Positions 1 to 6,741 of a stretch of 13,813 nt of DNA are shown one piece after another. This DNA is from Thermohalobaculum sp050330995 (GTDB lineage Bacteria > Pseudomonadota > Alphaproteobacteria > Rhodobacterales > Rhodobacteraceae). The DNA lies in contig JBHJHI010000109.1 in assembly GCA_050330995.1 (NCBI GenBank), positions 1-13,813 on the forward strand, read 5' to 3'. The translations under genes were made by a program, and so were the position numbers. Numbering within the stretch: position 1 is the stretch's first letter; each line of letters begins with the position of its first letter. The notes beneath the pieces were generated by a model. The model did not search any database. It was not told the DNA's origin and saw only the letters and a program-made list of their open reading frames with translations.

Positions 1-75
1 CACACCATCACGCTAGACCCGCCCGGAACGGAGGACCATCAGAAAACCGCGCTCGGCAGCGTCACCTCGCGGTGA
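1..75 (+). CDS. Possible C-terminal end of an upstream gene (partial)
   Basis: Frame 1 is open from the window edge to a TGA at 73-75. It would encode about 24 residues ending in TALGSVTSR. Third codon positions are mostly G or C, as in the real genes here, but so short a stretch could be open by chance. No family is recognisable. If real, the gene converges on the minus-strand DUF1194 gene that ends at 252. Confidence 0.25.
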   Translation, partial: HTITLDPPGTEDHQKTALGSVTSR

Positions 76-141
76 CCGGATACTCCGGAACGCCCGACCG
101 GATGCCGCCGGAATGCCCGACCGGATGCTCCGGAATGCGCA
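74..141. repeat. Three tandem 22-23 bp repeats
   Basis: Three imperfect head-to-tail units start at 74, 96 and 119. Each opens with GACCGGAT, continues through a CCGGAA block and ends in GCCC or GCGCA. Unit lengths are 22, 23 and 23 bases. Within each unit CCGGAT and a later CCGGAA are near-complementary, so short hairpins could form. The array abuts the 28-bp palindrome at 142. No protein function is assigned. Confidence 0.7.
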
Positions 142-169
142 GGGTTCCGATCGACGTCGATCAGGACCC
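142..169. repeat. 28-bp palindromic repeat, copy 1
   Basis: The two 14-base arms are GGGTTCCGATCGAC and GTCGATCAGGACCC. They pair along their length except for one T-G wobble (pair 5) and one C-A mismatch (pair 7). Copy 2 lies at 4381-4408 and has the same layout. This copy is 82 bp past the DUF1194 stop, and a short T-run follows on the plus strand. It may be a REP-like element or a bidirectional terminator. That role is inferred. Confidence 0.7.
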
Positions 170-251
170 TTTGATAGAGCGGAGTTACCGAGCGTTCTGA
201 ATGGATTGCGGGCTTCGCAGCAGAGAGTCGGGGCTCGAAGATATTTCGCAA

Positions 252-1043
252 TCAGTTCCAGTCCCCGAAGTATTGCCCCCAGATCTTTTCGCCGATCAAA
301 CAGTCGTAGCCCTCGACCCGCCGTATTGATGCCCCAGCCTCATCCGGCTGTCGGCCGACGAGTTCGAGCACCAGCTTCCGGCGCACCGCGTCCGGAAAGT
401 CCTGCCAGGCCAGCACCGGGATGACGAAGGCCGACGGCCCGGCGATCACGCACTGGTGGTAGTACTCGTCGAGGTCGTCGAGATGCCACTGCGCGCCCAT
501 CCCCTCGCGCGTCATCAGGGGCAGCCCGTTGATCGTGATGCCCTGCGCCGCCGCATCGGCACGCGCGGACAGCACCGGGCGGCCCGCGTTGTTCGGCCCG
601 TCGCCCGAGATGTCGATGACCCGGCGCTCGCCGGCGAAGCCGTTGCCGTCGAAGAGCGGGACCGCGTGGTCGATGAGGCCGGAGATCGACGTCCGCCTCA
701 GCGTTTCGCTGAAGTCGCTCGTCAGCCTGGTCGCCACGGCCTCGGCATCCGCGCGGCCGCGCACCAGCGTCCAGTCGACGATGAGGCGTTGGGAGTAGGT
801 CCCTGCCCATTCGATGTAGGCGAGCGCGATCCGGCCATGAGGGCCGCCCAGGCGGATCGCCTCGACCACGTCCTCGCTGACCAGCGCTTCGGCATAGCCG
901 CGGCGCTGGATCTCGAGCTCGCGCCGCGTCATCGAGCGGGAGACGTCCACGGCGAGGATCAGCTCGAGATCGACCGGCGTTTCGGACCGGGCCGGGAGGA
1001 CGAGGGAGAGCGTCGCCGCCACGACGATGATGATGGTGCGCAT
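252..1043 (-). CDS. DUF1194 family protein, secreted von Willebrand factor A type
   Basis: The 263-residue protein starts with a likely signal peptide: a charged N-terminus, a hydrophobic stretch at about residues 3-17, then Ala-Arg-Ser before a likely cleavage at about residue 20. A MIDAS-type metal-binding motif DVSRS lies at 33-37, after the strand LELILAV. Later blocks such as RRVIDISGDGPNN and GLPLM match the DUF1194 family as I remember it. The function of the family is not established. Export and divalent-metal-dependent protein binding follow from the VWA fold. The start ATG has no clear Shine-Dalgarno. The gene stands alone, with a 527-bp gap upstream and a palindromic repeat downstream. 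The length is normal for the family. Confidence 0.9.
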   Translation of the reverse strand: MRTIIIVVAATLSLVLPARSETPVDLELILAVDVSRSMTRRELEIQRRGYAEALVSEDVVEAIRLGGPHGRIALAYIEWAGTYSQRLIVDWTLVRGRADAEAVATRLTSDFSETLRRTSISGLIDHAVPLFDGNGFAGERRVIDISGDGPNNAGRPVLSARADAAAQGITINGLPLMTREGMGAQWHLDDLDEYYHQCVIAGPSAFVIPVLAWQDFPDAVRRKLVLELVGRQPDEAGASIRRVEGYDCLIGEKIWGQYFGDWN

Positions 1044-1570
1044 GCGGAGAGGTGAGCGGGAAACCGACCGCTTGTCGAGACGCTCTGCGATCGCAGCGAT
1101 CCCGGGAGGCGGGCTGGACGCCTCCGAAAGCGCCGACGCGGGTGGCCCGCCTTGGCGGTAGGGGCTTGGACGGACCGTTGGGATGTCCTTCAGCGGACGA
1201 CCGCCTCCTGCTCTGCCTCGGTCGTCAGGGGCGCCGCGGCGAGTGACGGTGCTGGTCCGATCCCATCGTTCGCCGCGACCTGCACGAACGTCTGCTGGCG
1301 CAGGCCGTGCCGACGTAAGTCGCTCGACCGCATCGCGGCGCAGCCCGGAAGGTCGCGCTGCGCCCGGTTCGCCGTCTTTGCCGTCCGCGACGGCACCGGC
1401 GGTCGTCTCGGGTTGACCCCGGACGGACCTTCGCCGGATCGCGGCGTGTCCTTCGGGGACCGGCGCGGAGCGCGACGTTTCGCGTCGCCTCGCCGCGATT
1501 GACCCGCGAGGCGCGAGGCGGTCCGCTTGGCCGCAAGGGTGGACGCACGCCCACGGGAGACGGCGACGCG
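1044..1570. other. Intergenic region without a convincing gene
   Basis: These 527 bp separate the divergent DUF1194 and DUF2182 genes and should hold both promoters. No clear -35/-10 pair was recognised. A perfect 12-bp palindrome CTGCGATCGCAG sits at 1085-1096, 42 bp upstream of the DUF1194 start, and could be an operator. Possible hairpins are at 1380-1394 (GCCGTC, loop CGC, GACGGC) and 1472-1488 (GCGACG, 5-base loop, CGTCGC). In DNA this GC-rich such stems are expected by chance. The minus strand at 1190-1340 has a coding-like stretch, listed separately. Confidence 0.6.
1190..1340 (-). pseudogene. Possible decayed gene remnant (C-terminal stretch)
   Basis: The minus strand reads RRHGLRQQTFVQVAANDG and then an Ala/Pro-rich tail to a TGA at 1190-1192. 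Third positions are GC-rich and the tail looks protein-like rather than the Arg/Pro-rich output of shadow frames. Further upstream in this frame the translation turns into shadow-like sequence, and no plausible start exists. It faintly recalls the middle of IS66-type accessory proteins (RRHGL followed by FV-rich sequence). That is a weak impression from memory. Confidence 0.2.
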
Positions 1571-2404
1571 ATGACGGGGGAAAGGGCGGGGGCTGTTCGC
1601 ATGACGGGCGCGACGCTCGGCGCCGCGGCGTCCTGGCTCGGCGTCTACGCGGTGCTCGTCGCCGCGTGGATCGCCGTCTGGCTCATGGACCCCGACCTCG
1701 GCGTGCCGGCGGAGCTTCGCACGCTCGGCGTCGACCGCCTGTCGGCCCTCTGCCTCGCCGCCACGCGCGATGCCTCGTTCCTCGGCCTCTGGGCGATGTG
1801 GGCGACGATGGGCGCCGCGATGATGCTGCCGACCGCGATCCCTGCCTTGCGTACCTTCGCGTCGGTCAACGACACGCTCGCCCGTCGTGACGACGAGGCC
1901 GCTTCCGCCCTCGCGCTGCCCGCGCTCGCGGCGGGCTACCTCGCCGTGTGGGCGGGCTTCGCCGCCGCGGCCGCCGCGGGGCAGGCGGTCCTGTCGCGAG
2001 GCGGCCATCTCGGCCCCGCCGGCGACGCCGTGAACTCGCCCGGAATCGCGGCCGCGCTGCTCCTCTGCGCCGGGCTCTGGCAGTTCAGCGCCCTCAAGGA
2101 CGCCTGCCTCAGCCGGTGCCGTCTGCCGCTGACCTTCTTCCTCGGCGCATGGCAGCCCGGCGCGGCGCCCGCGTTCAGCATGGGGATCCGGCTCGGGCTC
2201 GACTGCCTCGGCTGCTGCTGGGCGCTCATGCTCCTCGCCTTCGTGGGCGGCACGACGAACCTCCTGTTCATGGGCGGCGCCACCCTTCTGATGACGCTGG
2301 AGAAGCTGCCGCGGATCGGGCGGCCGTTGACGCGGCCGGTCGGCTTCCTGCTGCTGGGGGCTGGCGGTGGACTGGCGGGCTGGGCGATCATGGCCGCAGG
2401 CTGA
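1571..2404 (+). CDS. DUF2182 family integral membrane protein, predicted metal-binding
   Basis: The 277-residue protein has several hydrophobic segments, at about residues 17-38, 72-90, 115-140, 155-172, 212-242 and 257-275. It carries the DUF2182 hallmarks: ATMGAAMMLP near 78-87, ALKDACLSRCRLP near 174-186, and CLGCCWALM at 212-220, with an EKLPR end to the last conserved block. The Cys-rich motifs underlie the family's metal-binding prediction, and its role is unknown. The ATG at 1571 is chosen because GGGAGA lies about 10 bases upstream. The ATG at 1601 is an alternative, and upstream codons from 1499 look like leader sequence. It is followed 23 bases later by a DUF1326 gene, a pairing I recall as recurrent, so the two products probably act together. 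Confidence 0.88.
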   Translation: MTGERAGAVRMTGATLGAAASWLGVYAVLVAAWIAVWLMDPDLGVPAELRTLGVDRLSALCLAATRDASFLGLWAMWATMGAAMMLPTAIPALRTFASVNDTLARRDDEAASALALPALAAGYLAVWAGFAAAAAAGQAVLSRGGHLGPAGDAVNSPGIAAALLLCAGLWQFSALKDACLSRCRLPLTFFLGAWQPGAAPAFSMGIRLGLDCLGCCWALMLLAFVGGTTNLLFMGGATLLMTLEKLPRIGRPLTRPVGFLLLGAGGGLAGWAIMAAG

Positions 2405-2427
2405 ACGGGAACGCGGGGAGGACGACC

Positions 2428-3036
2428 GTGGACACTTGGACGATCGAGGGCGAGCTGATCCTCAACTGCAACTGCACGGTGTTCTGCCCGTGCGTCGTCA
2501 GCCTCGGCAAGCATCCGCCGACCGAGGGCCACTGCCAGGCGTGGATGGGCGTGCGCATCGACAAGGGCCATTTCAACGGCGAGGACCTCTCGGGTCTGAA
2601 CGTCGGCATGCTGCTCGACATTCCGGGCGAGATGGCGCGCGGCGACTGGAAGGCGGCCGCATACATCGACGAGCGCGCCTCCGAGGCGGCGTTCGAGGGC
2701 CTCGACCGGATCTTCTCGGGCGCGGCGAAGGGCACGACAGGGCTGTTCTCGATGCTGGTGAGCGACTTCATGGGCTCCGAGCGCCAGCCGATCAGCTACG
2801 AGACCGAGGGCAGGACCCGTCGCCTGACGGTCGGCAAGAAGATCAAGGGGGCCGTGGCCCCGATCGAGGGCGCCGACCCCGATGCCGAGGTGATGGTCAG
2901 CAACACCGGCTACTGGATGGGCCCCGACGTCACCATCGCCATGGCGAGCCAGGGCCGCGTGCGCGACCGCGGACGGGTCTGGGATTTCCACGGCCGCAGC
3001 GCCGAGATCTGCCAGATCCGCTGGGGCAGCGCCTGA
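2428..3036 (+). CDS. DUF1326 family Cys-rich protein
   Basis: The 202-residue soluble protein starts at a GTG preceded by GGGGAGG with a 6-base spacer. No ATG in the frame gives a full-length product. The N-terminus holds C14-x-C16-x3-C20-x-C22 (NCNCTVFCPC) and then GHC at 34-36, a dense thiol cluster that could bind a soft metal such as copper or zinc. This is inference, since the biochemistry of DUF1326 is not established. The rest (RGDWKAAAYID, a MLVSDFMG helix, SNTGYWMGPDV, WDFHGRSAEIC) fits the family along its length. It is the second gene of a three-gene operon, 23 bases after DUF2182 and 27 bases before the DmdA-like gene. Confidence 0.88.
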   Translation: MDTWTIEGELILNCNCTVFCPCVVSLGKHPPTEGHCQAWMGVRIDKGHFNGEDLSGLNVGMLLDIPGEMARGDWKAAAYIDERASEAAFEGLDRIFSGAAKGTTGLFSMLVSDFMGSERQPISYETEGRTRRLTVGKKIKGAVAPIEGADPDAEVMVSNTGYWMGPDVTIAMASQGRVRDRGRVWDFHGRSAEICQIRWGSA

Positions 3037-3063
3037 GGCGCGGGTCCGGGCACGGAGGAGGCG

Positions 3064-4176
3064 ATGCACCCGCCCGCGTTCACCTTCAGCCGGCGCGTCC
3101 GCGAGACGCCGTTCAGCCGTCGCGTGAGCGCCGCCGGCGCCACCGCCTATACCTGCTACAACCACATGCGCCTCGCGACGAGCTTCGGCGATCTGGAGGC
3201 CGAGTACCGGCACCTGAAGACGGCGGTTCAGGTCTGGGACGTCGCCGTGCAGCGCCAGGTCGAGGTCCGCGGTGGCGACGCGGGCCGGCTCGTCCAGATG
3301 CTGACCCCCCGCGATCTGCGCCCGCTCGCGCCGGGGCGCTGCTTCTACACGCCCATGGTCGACGAGACCGGCGGCATGCTGAACGATCCCGTCACGCTGA
3401 AGCTCGCCGAGGACCGCTACTGGATCTCGATCGCCGACAGCGACCTCCTGTTCTGGGTCAAGGGCCTCGCGCACGGGACGGCGCTGCGGGTGGACGTGAC
3501 CGAGCCCGACGTCGCCCCCCTCGCGGTGCAGGGGCCGCTGGCCGAGGATCTGACGGCGCGGGTCTTCGGCGAGGCGGTGCGGCGCATCGGCTTCTTCCGC
3601 TACGCGTGGCTGGAGTTCGCCGGCCGGTCTCTCGTCGTCGCGCGCTCGGGCTACTCGAAGCAAGGCGGCTTCGAGATCTACGTCGAGGGCGGGCGGGACT
3701 ATGCCGAGCGGCTGTGGGACGCGCTGTTCGAGGCGGGGCGCGACCTCGACGTCCGGGCGGGCTGTCCGAACCTGATCGAGCGGATCGAGGGGCGGCTCCT
3801 CAGCTACGGCAACGACATGACGTGCCGGGACACGCCACACGAATGCGGCCTCGGGCGCTTCTGCGACACGCGCGTCGCGCTCGGCTGCGTCGGGCGCGAC
3901 GCCCTCCTGCGCGTCGCCGCCGACGGGCCGGTCCGCCAGATCCGCAGCTTCGCCATCGACGGCCCGCGACTGCCGCCCTGCACCAGCGACTGGTCGATCG
4001 TGGACGGTGACCGGCGCATCGGCCGGATCACGTCCTGCGCGTGGTCGCCGGATTTCGGCACCAACGTCGCCATCGGGATGATCCACCTGACGCACTGGGA
4101 CGACGGCACCCGCGTCGCGGTGAAGACGCCGGAGGGGCGACGCGGCGCGACGGTGAAGGTCGAGAGCTTCATCTGA
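3064..4176 (+). CDS. dmdA: DmdA-like aminomethyltransferase (GcvT family), probable DMSP demethylase or homologue
   Basis: The 370-residue product belongs to the glycine-cleavage T-protein superfamily, whose members move one-carbon units to tetrahydrofolate. It matches the DmdA branch as I remember it: SRRVRETPF at 9-17, YNHM at 32-35, AVQVWDVAVQRQVE at 54-67, IADSDLLFWVKGLA at 123-136, AVQGP at 154-158, ARSGYSKQGGFEIY at 193-206 and CPNLIERIE at 234-242. True DmdA converts dimethylsulfoniopropionate to methylmercaptopropionate. Family members I recall often have Trp where this protein has Tyr197 (SGYSKQGG), so the substrate is uncertain. The ATG follows GGAGGAGG by a few bases. It is the third gene of the operon with DUF2182 and DUF1326. 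No downstream dmdBCD genes are in the window. Family call is firm; DMSP specificity is moderate. Confidence 0.8.
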   Translation: MHPPAFTFSRRVRETPFSRRVSAAGATAYTCYNHMRLATSFGDLEAEYRHLKTAVQVWDVAVQRQVEVRGGDAGRLVQMLTPRDLRPLAPGRCFYTPMVDETGGMLNDPVTLKLAEDRYWISIADSDLLFWVKGLAHGTALRVDVTEPDVAPLAVQGPLAEDLTARVFGEAVRRIGFFRYAWLEFAGRSLVVARSGYSKQGGFEIYVEGGRDYAERLWDALFEAGRDLDVRAGCPNLIERIEGRLLSYGNDMTCRDTPHECGLGRFCDTRVALGCVGRDALLRVAADGPVRQIRSFAIDGPRLPPCTSDWSIVDGDRRIGRITSCAWSPDFGTNVAIGMIHLTHWDDGTRVAVKTPEGRRGATVKVESFI

Positions 4177-4624
4177 CGTCTCGGTCGGCCGGTGGGAGCA
4201 GCCCTCGCGAGGCGCTGCCACGCCTGTGACCTTCTCCCTGGCATCCGGGCATTGCGAACTGGGACTTTCCGCCTCTGAATGAACGAGGGAAGATGCCCCA
4301 TCGTGGAGCGGCTCCAGACTGTGGCCCTCCGTCAGATTAGTGTAAGCTGTTCACATGACGTAAGAATTCCCGTCCATGCGGGGTTCCGATCGGCGCCGAT
4401 CGGGACCCCTGCCGATGTCGAGAATAGTGACGCGATTTCATATACCTGCGCGGTTCCTAGACGGGGTTCCGCTCTGAAGCCGACTCACAGCCTCGGGTCG
4501 TAGTAGACTACGTGGTCAACCCGCCCTCCCGAACACGCTTCTAGAACAAGAGCCCGGCTTCTGGGGGCGATTCCGCAGCGCGCGGATGTCCGGCGGGAAG
4601 GGCGCAGTCCAAGAGCCGACGCGT
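4177..4624. other. Intergenic region between convergent genes, less GC-rich
   Basis: This 448-bp gap lies between the DmdA-like gene (plus) and the racemase gene (minus). No credible gene was found. Its middle, about 4325-4450, is visibly less GC-rich than the surroundings, with tracts such as TTAGTGTAAGC and GATTTCATATACC, suggesting foreign or relic DNA. It contains the second 28-bp palindrome (4381-4408). A small inverted repeat GTAGT-AG-ACTAC lies near 4499-4510. The segment GTGTAAGCTGTTCAC at 4340-4354 loosely resembles the insertion-sequence end at 13627. No transposase coding is visible here. Confidence 0.6.
4381..4408. repeat. 28-bp palindromic repeat, copy 2
   Basis: The arms are GGGTTCCGATCGGC and GCCGATCGGGACCC. 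All 14 positions pair, with one T-G wobble at pair 5, the same place as in copy 1 (142-169). Relative to copy 1, pair 13 changes from A-T to G-C on both sides, and the C-A mismatch at pair 7 is repaired. It lies between two genes that converge, about 205 bp past the DmdA-like stop and 216 bp past the racemase stop. Confidence 0.75.
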
Positions 4625-5278
4625 CTACCTCGCCAGCACCGCGCCGAGGGCGATGGCGACGGCCGCGTGGGTCGGGTCGATCACGGCGATGTCGAGGCGG
4701 TCCTCGAGCGCGGCGCGGTGGCGCGCCATGCCGGCGCAGCCGAGCACCACCGCCCGCGCGCCGTCGCCGACGAGCGCGGCTCCGACCGTCGCGAGGCGCT
4801 CGAAGGCGGCCTCTCCCGCGCTCTCGGCCACGCTGAGCCCCGCCGCCCGCTCGCCCGCGAGGCGCTCCAGAACCCCCATGCGCCGCAGCGCGCGCAGGTG
4901 GCGCGGGATCGAGCCCTCGGCGACGGCGATGACCCCGAAGCGATCGGCGCGCGCGAGCGCGGTCATGATCCCCGCCTCTCCGATGCCGAGGACCGGCGCC
5001 CGCGTCACCGAGCGGCAGGCGTCGAGGCCGGGGTCGGAGTAGCAGGCGATCACCACCGCCGAGGCGTCCGCGCGGCGCTCGACGAGGCGCGCGAGCGGCA
5101 GGATCACGGCATCGGCGTCGAGCTGGCTTTCGATGCCGAAGGGGCCTTCCGCGAGCGTCAGGCACTCGATCGCGGGCCGGCCGGGCGCGCGGAAGGGGTC
5201 GAGCGCGGCGTCGAGCCCCTCGGTGACGGCCTCGTTGGAATTGGGATTGACGACGAGGATCGGGCCGGGGCCGCTCAC
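4625..5278 (-). CDS. Aspartate/glutamate/hydantoin racemase family protein
   Basis: The 217-residue cytosolic enzyme carries the two-cysteine layout of cofactor-independent racemases. The first Cys is C79 in IACYSDPGLDA and the second is C181 in VLGCAGMA. The N-terminal VVNPNSNEAVTEGLD and central LGIGEAGIMTAL are typical of hydantoin racemases. These interconvert D- and L-5-substituted hydantoins by proton abstraction. The GTG start overlaps the hydantoinase stop in GTGA, and GGAG (5287-5290) sits 8 bases upstream. The open frame runs further upstream inside the hydantoinase gene, but family homology begins here. It is the last gene of the operon. The length is slightly short for the family. 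A different Asp/Glu-type substrate cannot be excluded. Confidence 0.85.
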   Translation of the reverse strand: MSGPGPILVVNPNSNEAVTEGLDAALDPFRAPGRPAIECLTLAEGPFGIESQLDADAVILPLARLVERRADASAVVIACYSDPGLDACRSVTRAPVLGIGEAGIMTALARADRFGVIAVAEGSIPRHLRALRRMGVLERLAGERAAGLSVAESAGEAAFERLATVGAALVGDGARAVVLGCAGMARHRAALEDRLDIAVIDPTHAAVAIALGAVLAR

Positions 5279-6741
5279 GGCATGATCTCCGCGCCGAAGT
5301 TCGTGGCCGGGTCGAGCTCGGGCACGCGCGTGCCGGGCATCGAGCCCGTGTCGCAGGGGCCGCGCGCGACGAAGCGGCCGTGGCCCGGGGTGCCGACGAC
5401 GCGGCCCTCCTCGACCACTCGGACGCCGCGCGAGAGGACGGGCATCGGCCAGCCGACGATCTCGCGGCCCTCGTAGGGCGTGTAGTCCATGGCGTCGTGC
5501 AGCCCGGCCGTCGTGACGGTGCGCCGCGCGGCCGGGTCCCAGATCGCGATGTCGGCGTCCGCGCCGACGGCGATCGACCCCTTGGCGGGCGCGAGCCCGT
5601 AGAGCCGCGCCGCGTTGGTCGCCGACAGCGCCACGAACTCCGCCAGCGAGAGGCGCCCCGTCGCCACCCCCTCCGAGAACAGGAGCGGCAAGCGCAGCGC
5701 GATGCCGGGCAGGCCGTTGGCGATGCGCTTGAAGTCGGCGTCCGGCCCGTTCGCCAGCTTGCCGCTCTCGTCGTAGCGGTAGGGCGCGTGGTCGGAGGAC
5801 CAGAGCGCGAAGGTGCCCGTGCGCAGATGCCGCCAGAGCGCGGCCTGTGCGGCCGCGTCGCGCGGCGGCGGCGAGCACATGAACTTCGCCCCTTCCGTGC
5901 CGGGGCGGTCGAGGTCGTCGCGGGTGAGGAAGAAGTACTGCGGGCAGGTCTCGCCCCAGACCTTCGCCCCCTCGGCGCGGGCCTCGCGCACGAGCGCCGC
6001 GCCCGCCTCGGTCGAGACGTGCACGATCACGAGCGGTACGTCCACGAGGCGGGCGAGGCAGATCGCGCGGTGGATCGCCTCGCGCTCGGACAGCTCGGGA
6101 TGGCTCGGCGCGTGGTAGCGAGGCAGGGTGTGGCCAGCGGTGACGAGGCGCTCCGACATCCAGGCGATCATGGCGTCGTTCTCGGCATGGACCATGACCA
6201 CGCCGCCGTGCGCCTTGGCCACCGTCGCCACGTCGAGAAAGGCGCGGTCGTCGATCCTCATGCGCGGATAGGTGACGAAGACCTTGAGGCTGGTGACGCC
6301 CCGCGCGAAGGCGGCGGGGATCTCCTCGGCGAGCGCCGCCTCGGTCGGGTCGGCGACGATCAGGTGGTAGGAGTAGTCCAGCAGCGACCGCCCCGAGGCG
6401 CGCTCGTCGTAGAGCGCGAGCGTCTCGGCGACCCCCATGCCGCGATGCTGCGCGGCGAAGGGGACGATGCAGCTGTTGCCGCCGACCGCCGCCGAGGTCG
6501 AGCCGGTGGCGTAGTCGTCCGCCGCCATGAGGCCCGACGCGCTCTCCTGCGCGATGTGGCAGTGCGCCTCGATGCCGCCGGGCAGAACCAGCCGTCCGGT
6601 GGCGTCGATCATGTCCGCGGCGTCGAGGGTGCCGGGCTCGGCCAGCGCCGCGATGCGTCCCGCGCGGACGCCGACGTCGGCGGCGAAGACGTCCGCGACG
6701 GTCGCGATGGTGCCGCCGCGGACGACGAGGTCGAGGCTCAA
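5275..6741 (-). CDS. Dihydropyrimidinase / D-hydantoinase family cyclic amidohydrolase
   Basis: The 488-residue enzyme hydrolyses a cyclic amide such as dihydropyrimidine or 5-substituted hydantoin to an N-carbamoyl (beta-)amino acid. The binuclear metal site is complete: H60-C-H62 in GGIEAHCHI, the carboxylated lysine K153 in SLKVFVTY, H185 in MVHAEN, H241 in VIVHVSTEAG and D317 in SSDHAP. GETCPQYFF is also characteristic. The family often has HTH where this has HCH. The start is a TTG whose last bases overlap the flavin reductase stop (TTGA), with GGAG 9 bases upstream. Homology begins directly there (SLDLVVRGG); the longer open frame upstream is Arg/Pro-rich shadow sequence. The next gene, the racemase, overlaps its stop by 4 bases. 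The exact substrate is not determined by sequence. Confidence 0.9.
   Translation of the reverse strand: MSLDLVVRGGTIATVADVFAADVGVRAGRIAALAEPGTLDAADMIDATGRLVLPGGIEAHCHIAQESASGLMAADDYATGSTSAAVGGNSCIVPFAAQHRGMGVAETLALYDERASGRSLLDYSYHLIVADPTEAALAEEIPAAFARGVTSLKVFVTYPRMRIDDRAFLDVATVAKAHGGVVMVHAENDAMIAWMSERLVTAGHTLPRYHAPSHPELSEREAIHRAICLARLVDVPLVIVHVSTEAGAALVREARAEGAKVWGETCPQYFFLTRDDLDRPGTEGAKFMCSPPPRDAAAQAALWRHLRTGTFALWSSDHAPYRYDESGKLANGPDADFKRIANGLPGIALRLPLLFSEGVATGRLSLAEFVALSATNAARLYGLAPAKGSIAVGADADIAIWDPAARRTVTTAGLHDAMDYTPYEGREIVGWPMPVLSRGVRVVEEGRVVGTPGHGRFVARGPCDTGSMPGTRVPELDPATNFGAEIMP

Noticed and set aside
1085..1096. Perfect 12-bp palindrome CTGCGATCGCAG as a firm operator
   Set aside because: GCGATCGC-type palindromes are frequent by chance in GC-rich genomes. 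No second copy or repeat spacing supports a regulator site.
1936..4221. A 761-codon minus-strand open frame opposite the DUF2182-DUF1326-DmdA operon
   Set aside because: It is antisense to three clear family members. Its translation is Arg/Ala/Pro/Asp-rich with no family motifs. Long antisense frames are common in very GC-rich DNA.
4485..5165. A minus-strand frame overlapping the racemase gene and running to 4485
   Set aside because: It is Arg/Gly-rich throughout the overlap. The racemase frame carries both catalytic cysteines and the conserved N-terminus.
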